Assembly: GCF_963678635.1 (NCBI RefSeq)
Contig: NC_087064.1
Span: 55,744,338-55,808,337 of the forward strand
Reading direction: 5' to 3'
DNA length: 64,000 bases
Source of the DNA: Symsagittifera roscoffensis
Taxonomy: Eukaryota > Xenacoelomorpha > Acoela > Convolutidae
The translations under genes and the position numbers were made by a program. Positions 37,297 to 48,821 of this stretch are shown here, piece after piece. How positions within the stretch are numbered: position 1 is the stretch's first letter; each line of letters begins with the position of its first letter. Under the pieces are notes generated by a model. The model did no database searches and was not told the origin of the DNA. It saw only the letters and a program-made list of their open reading frames with translations.

Positions 37297-38823
37297 AAAT
37301 AAATTTATCAGGACCACAAACGAATGATTCAAAATACACAATAAATCAAGTTTTCAACCTCCATGACCCACTTGACACAATTCCTTTATCTAAATTAGAA
37401 ATTGAAAACATTTTTCTCCCTTCAACAGAAAAAATTACAATTAATACCTTGAAACAAAATCAAAATCTTGACCCAGTAATTCGACAACTAAAACCATGGC
37501 ACAAATACAAAACTAAACCCGTAAAGGCAGATACCACAATTTTAGGAAATAAAACACTCCTCCGATATTTTCGAAAATTTAATAATACAACAATTAATGA
37601 AAACACAGACCTTCTAGAATATCAATTAAATGAATCTACAGTTCCCTGTCTCCCTTTAAGTATGATTCTCATAGCTTTTAACATTTCACATACACAAAAC
37701 ATTAAAGGACACTCTGGATCAGAGAAAACATATTCAAATTTTATACAAAATTTCTATTTCCCAAATGCACCAATTTGGATAAAAGTACTATGCAATGATT
37801 GTAGGTATGAACCGTTCGTTAGTCGAAGGTATGAACCGTTCACTACAAGAATATCTTAGATGTATCATAAACGGATATGATACAAGATACACCGATGTAA
37901 AACGATCAGCAGATGTAAAACTATTTCCCTTAGCATATAATTCACAAATCACGACAACTCTAGGAATGTCACCATATGAAATTGTTTTTAATCAAAAGCC
38001 ACGTAAACCAATTATGTTTACAGCAAACTCTCATAAAAATGCACAAGGTCATTGTCAACCGAATAAAGACTCAATTTGTTATAACCTACCTTTACACACA
38101 CATGATGAAGATCATTTTCATCACCCACAAATCCTAAAATTAGCCTCCGGTACACATACCGAATGGATTTTAAATAGAGATAAAAAACACAACGAAATTT
38201 ATCAAAAAGTAACAAAAAAATTGCTACAAAGACAAAACATTAACGAACAAATCAATTCACGTTTTACACCAGCCTCCGATTTGAAAATTGGAACCTTTGT
38301 GTTAATACCAAAGTTTAATACACAAAAAGGAATTTCTAAAAAATTACAACCCCTGCGAAAAGGACCATACCAAATAATCGCCAAACCTACCGACGTAACA
38401 TATAAAATCACCGATTCAGACCAAAAAGAAATTGTTCAACATAGAAACAATATATTGCCTTGATACCCAAAAGAATACGCACTACGCGAACTAACTCAAT
38501 TAGATTCTTTCACAGGTTTAAAAGTTATTCAAAATCACCTACATACGGAAAACGAAATAAATGAACAAAACGACATTCACCTTGAAAAACAAAATAGAAA
38601 ACCAACTACAACCAAAAACAATACAAAAAAGCTAGATCAAATTGTACCTCAAAAAGAAAGGAAAAATAGAAAAATGATAGAAAAAATTATACCCCAAGAA
38701 CAAGTCGAGAAGTCAGAACATAGAGAGTCATCACGACTTAGAAATCAACCACGTAAAAACTACAAAACATTCATCCCACAATCTAAAATATTAAAGAAAG
38801 TTGAATTTCAAAAACAGCTTTAA
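37297..38823 (+). pseudogene. pol: integrase with the catalytic core deleted, plus C-terminal tail
   Basis: The zinc-binding N-terminus is present (GHSGSEKTYSNFIQNFYF, ending in CNDC near 37,790-37,801). Directly after it comes GMNRSLVEGMNRSLQEYLR, where the second VEGMNRSL looks like the segment around the last residue (Glu) of the D,D-35-E triad. Both catalytic aspartates and the sequence between them, on the order of 130 residues, are missing. A 24 bp direct repeat (ggtatgaaccgttc at 37,804 and 37,828) marks the join. The C-terminal part continues with LAYNSQITTTLGMSPYEIVF to a TGA at 38,461 and then in the same frame to a TAA at 38,821, giving a Lys/Glu/Gln-rich tail. This integrase cannot be active. 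Confidence 0.88.
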
Positions 38824-39416
38824 TTTTAAAATAAATAATCTTTGCACCTCTGAAAAATTTTGATCTTTCATTTTTCAAAAGAACATGCTGACAATCACAC
38901 AGCAAATCTAGTTCAAAATTAGCCAATAGGATTCATCCAATCCGTCACCTTCTCTAACTCTAACACAAACCAATTAGACGAAAGATATTACACTTCAGGC
39001 ATATCTATAACTATAATTTTACAACCTCCAGGTCAAAAATAAGCAAACTTCTCAAACTTGACAACTAAAAAAAATACCACCATAATATCATAACCCTCCC
39101 TTATCTAAAAACGCAAAGATCAACAATATTTTCCGAACTCAGACCTCAAAAACCCCCCAAACAAAAATGTTAAATTAGCCTAAAGTAAAAGAACAACCAT
39201 GTTAAATTAGCCTAAAGTACAAAGACCTCGAAAATACCCCAGATAACTTGACAAATAAAAATAAAGTAAAAGAAGACCTCCTGAATACCATAAAATTAGC
39301 CTCCAACACTTTTTCACAAATCTCAACCCACTTGTCAAAAAACCAATAAATAACTCGACCACACTTAAAAATCGCCCCAAACAACAAAAAATGTTCGATC
39401 AAGAGCCATTTCTTAA
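38824..39416 (+). other. pol-to-accessory intergenic stretch
   Basis: About 590 bp without a usable frame. It contains a 21 bp segment, atgttaaattagcctaaagta, repeated at about 39,167 and 39,199. It could hold a splice acceptor for a subgenomic RNA, but no site is certain. Confidence 0.45.
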
Positions 39417-40961
39417 ATGCTCTTCTCTCGATCAGTCAACATAATTCTCAACATTTTAATAAACTTTTTAACAATATTTAAAATTTTATTCATATTTCTT
39501 TTTGATACTTTTGAAGCTTTTGTATTAATCTTAATCATTTTTTGTAATATTTTTTTCATTTTCTATTCCCTATTTGAAATATACTTCCAACTTTCTAAAG
39601 CCATTGACCATATACACAGGTACGAAAACCCAAAATCTATTTAAATGATACGAACCATTTTTAGTAGAACAGATATTTTTTTACTATTTGTAATTTTCAT
39701 AATATTTTTATCATCCCTCATATTGACAATATGCAAATGTGTAAAGAAACCAGTCATAACATTCGCATTAGCAACAATCCTTTTAATTCTTTTTCTTGAA
39801 GAATACTACAATAAACATAAATTTTTTCACTAAAAGAAATCAATCAAAAAACCCTCAAAAATTGCTAACCAACAATCACACAGTCAGTCTTCACCGACAA
39901 CATCCCAAGAAAACCCGACACCACCTACAACTACCCAAAACCCCCAAACATCTACACGAATTTCTTTCCAAGATAACCCATATACCTTTGAAGAACGACA
40001 CGCTCGCTTATCTGAACCACTAGAACCAGTTCAACGACAAGCACCTCTATGTGAACCAACATATAACTTGTACCCAACACTACCACAAGAATTAAGTAGA
40101 ATACGAAATATTAGTCAAAACCAAAATGCAGTTGAAATAAATAGACAAATCATACATCCACGACGAAATAGAAACTTTCAAACCCCCCGAGTTCATTTTG
40201 ATATACCCCAATCCCCATCACCAAGTACTCCGGAAAACCCAATTGGCATTTTACCGGAAACCCCTACACTTCTTTCACAACGTAGCACCTCAACTCTACC
40301 CTCAGATTACTAAGGTTCCACACCAACATCTGAACAAATACGTGAAAATCCCTTTAACCCCCCAAACCAAACATCACGACTACAATCTTTCACACAAGGT
40401 GAACCAAATTTAATAAATGATCCAATAGATATTTCTACAGATACAACAACATCATCATCACTACCAGAAACATTATCACTACCATCAACACCATCAATAA
40501 GCCAGTTTTCACCGACGCATTTTCCTTTAAATTTCCCAAATAACCTCGACGCTAGATATCGAGAACAATCATCAACAAATATCCCTTTAAGATTAGACTG
40601 GAATACATTCACAGCACCTCCACCATTATTTGGACAACACCCAGAAAGTAACCGACTCCACAACTGGGCACTTAATAGATTACAATATAGACAAGATATC
40701 CACGAAGACATTCGTGACCATAACATCCAAATACTCCAGCAAAACAGCCTACAATTAAAATTTGAAATCACGGTTAAACTAAACAACATTGCTCAACATC
40801 CTTAACCATTAAATCCACCAAATATAACAGCTCAATCGCTACCACCGCCATTTATAACAACTGAAGTAATATATAAATACGACAGATATACCAAGAAAAC
40901 AATTGGTTACATCACATTTTATAACCCGTACTCAGGATTATCATACACATGTATATTCTAA
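39417..40961 (+). pseudogene. Accessory frame: membrane segments then Pro/Ser-rich region, four in-frame TAA codons
   Basis: One frame is open for 1,545 bases apart from TAA codons at 39,642, 39,831, 40,311 and 40,803. The first 75 codons are strongly hydrophobic (two or three potential membrane segments). The next piece starts with ATG directly after the first TAA and has two more hydrophobic stretches around ICKCVKK. The rest is rich in Pro, Ser, Thr, Gln and Asn (PTPPTTTQNPQTSTR, FDIPQSPSPSTPENPIG) and ends 13 bases inside the envelope start. It could be three or four small genes, or one ~510-residue protein with nonsense mutations. No frameshift interrupts it, unlike the other genes of the element. 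I do not recognise the protein. Confidence 0.55.
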
Positions 40962-43900
40962 AAACATTGATTTTTCTCCAACTCCTTTTTCTAATCATCT
41001 CCGATCAGAACATAAATCATTCTCCTCGCACAGGACCCCAAGACCTATTAGTAACACATTACGATTGTGAAGAAAATGAACAAAAAACACTACACAAATA
41101 TGCAATAAACCAAGTATCACAATGCGAAACAGAACCACAAGCTATAGAAACTACAAATGTAATAGCGACACTCTATTCAAAAGCCCGAGCAACAACAATC
41201 ATAGGATATAAATTTACAGCAACATTTTCCGAAAAGAAAGTACATTGTTCACAAGTTTCAAACGGAAATAAAAACCGACTTGACCATGAATCATTCTACC
41301 AAAGTAATATAGAACGACTTTTGCATCTAAATCCCAATGATTGTAAAAACGAGCTACTCAGACTAAACATCACAAGAAATAGAAACACCGACAGAAAACT
41401 AGTAAATTTTCAAGTTTTTTCCAATTCTGTACATTAAGCAGAACTTGAAAGATATCAAGGACACATTAAATTAGACAAAAAATACCCATACAATGGCGCA
41501 CACGGAAGATTAACTTACGAGATACACGATAAGCACTGGATACCACACATTGGTATAAATAAACCATCAAACTGCAAAGCAGACACAAAAAATAAAGGAT
41601 ATCAAGAAATAATGTTTTTCGATTGGAAAATACAACTCGAAAAAATTCAACTCACACGAGGTTTATCTGACAACACGATGATCTATCAAGGAATTAGATT
41701 ACCCTGTAAAAACGATCAAGGTTATTGTGACCCTACAACACGAACACAAACAACAATTGTTTGGTTTCCCGAAGATACATGTACAACATTTCAAGTAGCA
41801 AAAATACACGCTCGAATGATAAAATTTCACGAAAAATATTTCATACAATCAATCCCATATGAACAAGTAAATCCATCACGAAAACGAAGTAATGATTTTC
41901 GAAACATCCATAATATAGAAAATAAATTAACCCGTTTTCAAATATATCAAGAAACAGAACTAGCATGCAAATACAGAAATCCACTTCACAAAACACAATA
42001 TTCTGAAATCTTGGTTGAATACGAAAAAGGTTTCGATATGACCACTGGAAAAGTAAAAATTGACCCTTATGCCACAGGTCATCCTCTAAACGAAGGAACA
42101 TCATATTTTACTAATTAACTTTCAAAAAAATAATGGTCAACCTGGTGGACATCTAAAGCCACATGACACTCAAAGCACACGTCTACAAGAACTATCACTA
42201 ATGAATAATTCTTATTTTGGTAATATCCACTACGATATTCACTTAGATATGAAATTAGACTACACAATTAGCCGAATTTTTCAGGAAATGTCACTCTCTG
42301 AATTAGAAACACTTCACCAACTATGCGAATTAGAACGAACACAAATCCTACAATCACTTGCACTAGCAGTATTAAAAATACCCTACGCAGGATATTTACC
42401 TTAGACTACGAAGGAAACATTTTATGGTTTTATACTTGTACCAAAAAAGTATCACCACTATATGTTTTTGAAGATAAAAGATGCTATAAAAGAATCCCTA
42501 TCTTTTATAAAAATAAAGTACATTTTGTTGACACACTCTCAAGACGAACATATTTTTGGGATACCGCAGTCCCATGTGGATCAGAAAATAGCCACAATGT
42601 AGTACAACTGAATCCTGATGAAGATAAATATTATCTTCTTACTCCATACCCCACATTAACGCAATCACTCAAAAAATTTACACCCGAAAGCATTAGAGCT
42701 ATTGCTCGAAACCCAAATATAGATTTACAATCAATTGGAATATATTCAAAATCTGATATCCAACATCACATTAGAACACAACAATTCCAGGAATTATTAA
42801 CACAAATGGACACTATACAAAGACAATCAATTGACCAAAACTTACGCAAACTTGGTTACATCACATTTTATAACCCGTACTCAGGATTATCATACACATG
42901 TATATTCTAAAAACATTGATTTTTCTCCAACTCCTTTTTCTAATAATCTCCGATCAGAACATAAATCATTCTCCTCACACAGGACCCCAAGACCTATTAG
43001 TAACACATTACGATTGTGAAGAAAATGAACAAAAAACACTACACAAATATGCAATAAACCAAGTATCACAATGCGAAACAGAACCACAAGCTATAGAAAC
43101 TACAAATGTAATAGCGACACTCTATTCAAAAGCCCGAGCAACAACAATCATAGGATATAAATTACAGCAACATTTTCCGAAAAGAAAGTACATTGTTCAC
43201 AAGTTTCAAACGGAAATAAAAAACGACTTGACCATGAATCATTCTACCAAAGTAATATAGAACGACTTTTGCATCTAAATCCCAATGATTGTAAAAACGA
43301 GCTACTCAGACTAAACATCACAAGAAATAGAAACACCGACAGAAAACTAGTAAATTTTCAAGTTTTTTCCGATTCTGTACATCAAGCAGAACTTGAAAGA
43401 TATCAAGGACACATTAAATTAGACAAAAAATACCCATACAATGGCGCACACGGAAGATTAACTTACGACATACACGATAAGCACTGGATACCACACATTG
43501 GTATAAATAAACCATCAAACTGCAAAGCAGACACAAAAAATAAAGGATATCAAGAAATAATGTTTTTCGATTGGAAAATACAACTCGAAAAAATTCAACT
43601 CACACGAGATTTATCTGACAACACGATGATCTATCAAGGAATTAGATTACCCTGTAAAAACGATCAAGGTTATTGTGACCCTACAACACGAACACAAAAA
43701 ACAATTGTTTGGTTTCCCGAAGATACATGTACAACATTTCAAGTAGCAAAAATACACGCTCGAATGATAAAATTTCACGAAAAATATTTCATACAATCAA
43801 TCCCATATGAACAAATAAATCCATCACGAAAACGAAGTAATGATTTTCGAAACATCCATAATATAGAAAATAAATTAACCCGTTTTCAAATATATCAAGA

Positions 43901-44820
43901 AACAGAACTAGCATGCAAATACAGAAATCCACTTCACAAAACACAATATTCTGAAATCTTGGTTGAATACGAAAAAGGTTTCGACATGACCACTGGAAAA
44001 GTAAAAATTGACCCTTATGCCACAGGTCATCCTCTAAACGAAGGAACATCATATTTTACTAGTTAACTTTCAAAAAAAAAAGGTCAACCTGGTGGACATC
44101 TAAAGCCACATGACACTCAAAGCACACGTCTACAAGAACTATCACTAATGAATAATTCTTATTTTGGTAATATCCACTACGATATTCACTTAGATATGAA
44201 ATTAGACTACACAATTAGCCGAATTTTTCAGGAAATGTCACTCTCTGAATTAGAAACACTTCACCAACTATGCGAATTAGAACGAACACAAATCCTACAA
44301 TCACTTGCACTAGCAGTATTAAAAATACCCTACGCAGGATATTTACTATCAGGAAATAGAACAAATTTTTTAGAATACGAAGGAAACATTTTATGGTTTT
44401 ATACTTGTACCAAAAAAGTATCACCACTATATGTTTTTGAAGATAAAAGATGCTATAAAAGAATCCCTATCTTCTATAAAAATAAAGTACATTTTGTTGA
44501 CACACTCTCAAGACGAACATATTTTTGGGATACCGCAGTCCCATGTGGATCAGAAAATAGCTACAATGTAGTACAATTGAATCCTGATGAAGATAAATAT
44601 TATCTTCTTACTCCATACCCCACATTAATGCAATCACTCAAAAAATTTTCACCCGAAAGCATTAGAGCTATTGCTCGAAACCCAAATATAGATTTACAAT
44701 CAATTGAAATATATTCAAAATCTGATATCCAACATCACATTAGAACACAACAATTCCAGGAATTATTAACACAAATGGACACTATACAAAGACAATCAAT
44801 TGACCAAAACTTACGCAAAC
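40903..44820 (+). repeat. Tandem duplication of the envelope region (~1.95 kb unit)
   Basis: Copy 1 is 40,903-42,851 and copy 2 is 42,852-44,820. Both begin ttggttacatcacatttta. Copy 1 ends in cttacgcaaac and meets the start of copy 2 at a shared ttgg. By eye the copies differ at a small fraction of positions plus three indels: copy 1 lacks about 25 bases near 42,400, copy 2 lacks one T near 43,160, and the A-run near 42,127/44,076 differs in length. Confidence 0.95.
40949..42851 (+). pseudogene. Envelope-like glycoprotein, copy 1 (truncated, multiple breaks)
   Basis: The ATG is followed by a hydrophobic signal-like segment (LIFLQLLFLIIS) and a Cys-containing ectodomain (HYDCEENEQ, then SQCETEP). 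A TAA at 41,435 interrupts it where copy 2 has CAA. The same frame runs on to 42,118. The next part (42,201 on) is in another frame, loses about 25 bases near 42,400, and is cut off at the duplication junction before the membrane anchor. The gene cannot make a full protein. The N-terminal pattern of a Tyr-Asp-Cys near the signal peptide and a Cys about 20 residues later recalls chuvirus-type glycoproteins found in some invertebrate LTR elements. That is a suggestion from memory of the family pattern, not a match I can prove. Confidence 0.7.
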
Positions 44821-45516
44821 TTGCCGAAACCGCAGGATTTGCAGACATCTATACACAAGATTATAGCGGATATTTTAAAGACATTAAAGATTATATATAT
44901 CTAAACGGTGAAAAATACAGACCACAAGATATTTCACCTATATATATTTTTAGCTTTGTTACACTAAAAAATGAAATTCTCGATTTTCTAGGATGGCCCT
45001 ACTACATCTTAGAAAAATTGACTATTTTATACGCAATGTTTAACTTTATAGGATTTCTTTTTTCACTACTAAAAGGAATCTATAATACATGCGCTATACA
45101 CACACAAGTAAATAGACAAGCAAGTGTAGCACGCATACTATTTGCAGGATTTTTTGGAATTTTTTCATCATCAATAAACAAAATCCTTCTAGACGCACAA
45201 ATAAAAAGAATATAACACAAAAATAGCGACAAGACAGAACACGTACGACGAGGAACATAATAATATAGAAGTAACGCCTACAGCACCACAGTTGCCACCC
45301 CTACCACATAACCATCCATTATCCTTAGTCCCACGTAATTTCCGAAACCTAGCAATAACACATAACCCAAATTTTAGACCAAACATATCGCAAAGTCCCA
45401 TACAACATATAATGACACATCATTCACAAAATGATAATACATATGAACAAATTATAGAACAACCCCATACCACCGCTTTTCAGTCTCAAAATAATAATTT
45501 TTTTAGCCCACGATGA
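42898..45516 (+). pseudogene. Envelope-like glycoprotein, copy 2 (full length, frame breaks)
   Basis: Starts like copy 1. A one-base loss near 43,160 breaks the first frame (ends 43,260). The main ectodomain frame runs 43,269-44,066 and stops just before an A-run, at the same place as in copy 1. A 355-codon frame (44,148-45,215) follows with conserved Cys and Trp residues and two C-terminal hydrophobic segments (FNFIGFLFSLLKGI and ARILFAGFFGIFSSSI), fitting a membrane anchor. One frame over, about 100 codons remain open to a TGA at 45,514-45,516. They are Pro/Asn/His-rich with a PTAP tetrapeptide, like a cytoplasmic tail. As a class it would be an entry glycoprotein, which is why the element may have been infectious once. 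Present breaks are described only; this copy is not functional as it stands. Confidence 0.75.
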
Positions 45517-47320
45517 GCCGACAACTTGGATCCCTACACCGCTCAAATTCCCACCCAACCAACCTCAACACTCCAATTACAATAATTCCACTTTTTGCTT
45601 TCCCACCACCCAATTTTCCAACTAGTAATATAACATCAAGCATGAATTCAGACACTAATTCAGATATTTCAGTTTTATACTCCATTTCACAACTAAATAA
45701 CCCGAATATAGAAACCCCTGACGAATTTGCAGACTCCGAACCATCTCCATCCAATAATTTTCAAACCAACTCCTCAGTTTTTTCAAAGCCTCCTTTTCGA
45801 CCAATCCCAACAAATAATCCACTCCCGTCCGTTTCTACTCCCTCTTACGCTTCACAAGTAATCCCAACCTATTCTCCATTTCATTCCGACCGATCATCTA
45901 ATTCTCCCGATACTCCCCAAATCTCCCAAGAACTTGATAATTTTATAACCCTACAACAACAGCTAATTCACCCTAACACCCTCACCATAAATCAAATTTC
46001 ATCCACAGTAGAATCCTCAACTCGACCTACTCCTACACCCTCTTCAGCTTATACTGCATCATTAGCACAATCATCCACATCCACCGAATCATCAAATAGC
46101 ACTAATAGAGCTTACCGCACTTTAAAAGAAAATTCCCGAACCATCCATTCCCAACCAAACCAGGAACAGCCCGTGAATATATCAACCATCCACATCACAC
46201 TAATACGGAAGATTTTCTAGCAATCACCTTACCTTCATTCCCACAATATACTTTAAACACACCTAACGACACTAACGACACACGTAGTTTTGTAGATGAA
46301 CATGTTTTAATGCCTACACTTCATTGGACAACATATTATCATTTTACTAATCCACTTTGCCTACCATTATCTAATACTCATACCGATATAGAAAGAAATC
46401 AAGATATGCTATATCGACTCACCATACCATTAACACACAGACAATTTACTTATATAGGATATAAAAAATCACTAAAAACATACACTGCACCCCGAGCTAA
46501 CGAATTTACGCTAGAATATTACGATCATAATATCATCCGATCTAACCAAGACCAATTTTTAGATGACGACCGCTTCGCTAACCCACAACTAACAGAAAAA
46601 TTTTTCATCAAAACACCATATGTATTTACACTCAATATATTTGATCGAAAATTTGATCACATCATCTCTGAAGCACTAACTGACATGCAAGCTTATGAAA
46701 GTTTTAAAGAAAAATTTCAATTATTTTCACTAACCTTCCACTTCCTTGCACCATATGAACGCGATTTGCACTGCTCACACGACATTATGTTACGCACTAA
46801 ACAAACCCACACATATAAGTATTATCGCTTCATACAAAATCATTTTGATCTCCACACTCCATCAAGACAACCACACCACCGTTTTCAGTTTCTTAATTCA
46901 AAGTACACTTCGCCATTTTTTCTAAATTTCACATATTGCATAAAAGACACTAACCTCCACGGTATCCTCCGCAATTATGACCCAATAACACAAATGTATA
47001 TATTTTGTCTTATCACGAAGACCTTTAATGCAGAAGAATCCAGACCCTTCCATATCCCACATGAATTTATCCAACCTATAGAAATCTCTATATTAGAATT
47101 CATCCATAACACTAAATACAATCACAAAATATATAATCTCATTCAAAACACACTTTATGAGTTTGCAGTTGACACCGAAGAACTAAAAACTATTAAAGCA
47201 CTTCAATTGCTTTGGCCACTGCTTCAAACTAAAAACATCATTCGCATACTAGCAAAATTACTAACAAATTCAAAAATGATACACGACATCTTCCCCCGCG
47301 GTTTTTTCCCCGACGACTAA
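45513..47320 (+). CDS. Unknown accessory ORF downstream of env (one frameshift)
   Basis: The ATG at 45,513 overlaps the stop of the envelope tail (ATGA). The first frame (235 codons to 46,220) is low-complexity, rich in Ser, Thr, Pro and Asn. A second frame, open from about 46,130 to 47,320, gives at least 336 residues from ATG 46,310. It is globular in composition, rich in aromatic residues, His and Leu (PTLHWTTYYHF, LTFHFLAPYERDLHCSH, LQLLWPLLQTKNIIRILAKL). The two most likely were one ~570-600 residue protein with a frame change between 46,130 and 46,200. No signal peptide or membrane anchor is evident. I do not recognise it, and Ty3/gypsy elements do not normally have a gene here. Its 1 kb C-terminal frame is intact while pol and env are broken. 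It could be a regulatory or structural protein or a captured host gene. Confidence 0.65.
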
Positions 47321-48821
47321 CAGGTTAAAAAAATTTATACATATTCTTCACTATTAAATTTAAAATAAATACTAACCATTCTTTACTCATGTTTCTTTTA
47401 GATTTTTAGTCTTCATACCACGATCATCTGCAAAAAACGAGAAAAACAAAATAAAAACTTGTTAAATTTATTCTAAACATCATTAATATTCTCCACAAAA
47501 TAATCTGATAAAATTTATATCAAATGAAGTAAATTAATTTATAAATTGTTTTCCCAAAAGCAGTAAATTTCATAATAATGAAAATTTGTAACTTAACTTT
47601 TCCCCGAAACTAGCAGAAAACCTTTTGATATTTTCATTCACTCGCACAAGAATTCTATCCATACTCGCACAGCTCGCCCACGAAGAATTGTTGTTTAAAT
47701 AATGAATTTTAGTTTCAAGTTTTCACACTCAACAACTCTAACATACAATAACAAGTTTATAACTTTCCTTTAACCCGGTTGGAAAGGAAATATATACTAA
47801 ACCAAGCTAACCAACGCAGCTTACTAAACACCACAAATCATAAAATAACAGCATGACTAAGAAAAGAAAACCAACGGTACCCAAACCGGATTAACCCAGT
47901 TTAAAACTGGATAATTTATTCTTTTGAAGACTATTATAAAGTCTAAGAAAGAAATAATAAAACACAAAAAAGTCGAAAGACAAACCCATAACAAAAACAA
48001 TTTGATTTTTGAAAAAAGGACACAACCAACGGAACATAAGAAAGACCACCATAAGCTCAACATAAAACGTTATCACATAACAGGACCTCTCACAGAAACC
48101 GCACGAAATCATACCCCCACTCCTGGCCTAACCCACCAGAGAGGACGTCCTGAGCATGCTCTATAGCCGGCCTAACCCACCGCGCTACATCCATGCTTTG
48201 TGACCACACTCCTATTTTTAATAAGAGGTACTCAAGGGTGAGTAACTCTTCAAAATAACCGAACTAAAACAAAAAGCTTTTGTGAAAACAACTAATCAAA
48301 ATCATAATTAAAACATTGAACTAATAAAAGTTTTATAAAATGTAAAACATACTTTGCAGTATATAGATCAGCATACAACAACAAAGACGAACATCCAAAG
48401 ACAAAGTGATCCCACTACACTCGAAAAAGAATGGCCAACCACAACCAATATGCCGTCCACAATCACAACTCAAAAGATTTAGAGTACGACTTGACTCCGC
48501 AGAAAAGGACTTCATTGAACTAGACCAATGACCACCTCGATGTTCAAGTATACGTACAGATCCGAGTTACAAGGCATCCCCTCCACGCACAATCTCCACG
48601 CCATTCCCAGACGCGGCTGAACACAAAACAAGCTCTCTACATAATACAGAAAAACCCGTAATAGCAAACCATTTTGAAATCAGATTGATTTCGTTGGGAA
48701 ACACAGTCGTTGTCACAAGAAGATACACGAAGATACGATGTTCGCCCAATACCAACGTTCATCATCCATCCTTTGAATTGCAGAAAGATAATTCTAAAAA
48801 ACTCTGTAAAACCCGGATGGG
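47321..48821 (+). other. 3' non-coding region of the element
   Basis: About 1.5 kb between the last ORF and the 3' LTR with only short frames. A GC-richer stretch at 48,110-48,200 repeats ggcctaacccac twice within about 55 bp. The last bases before the LTR (ggatggg at 48,815-48,821) could be part of a polypurine tract, but the tract is poor. Confidence 0.6.

Noticed and set aside
40310-40789. 159-codon - strand frame
   Set aside because: Antisense shadow of the Pro/Ser-rich + strand frame; composition follows from its codons.
39417-40961. Reassigned stop codon (TAA read as Gln) to explain the interrupted frames
   Set aside because: Other breaks are frameshifts, TGA, or TAA opposite Tyr codons, and the host exons end at an ordinary stop; mutation explains it better.
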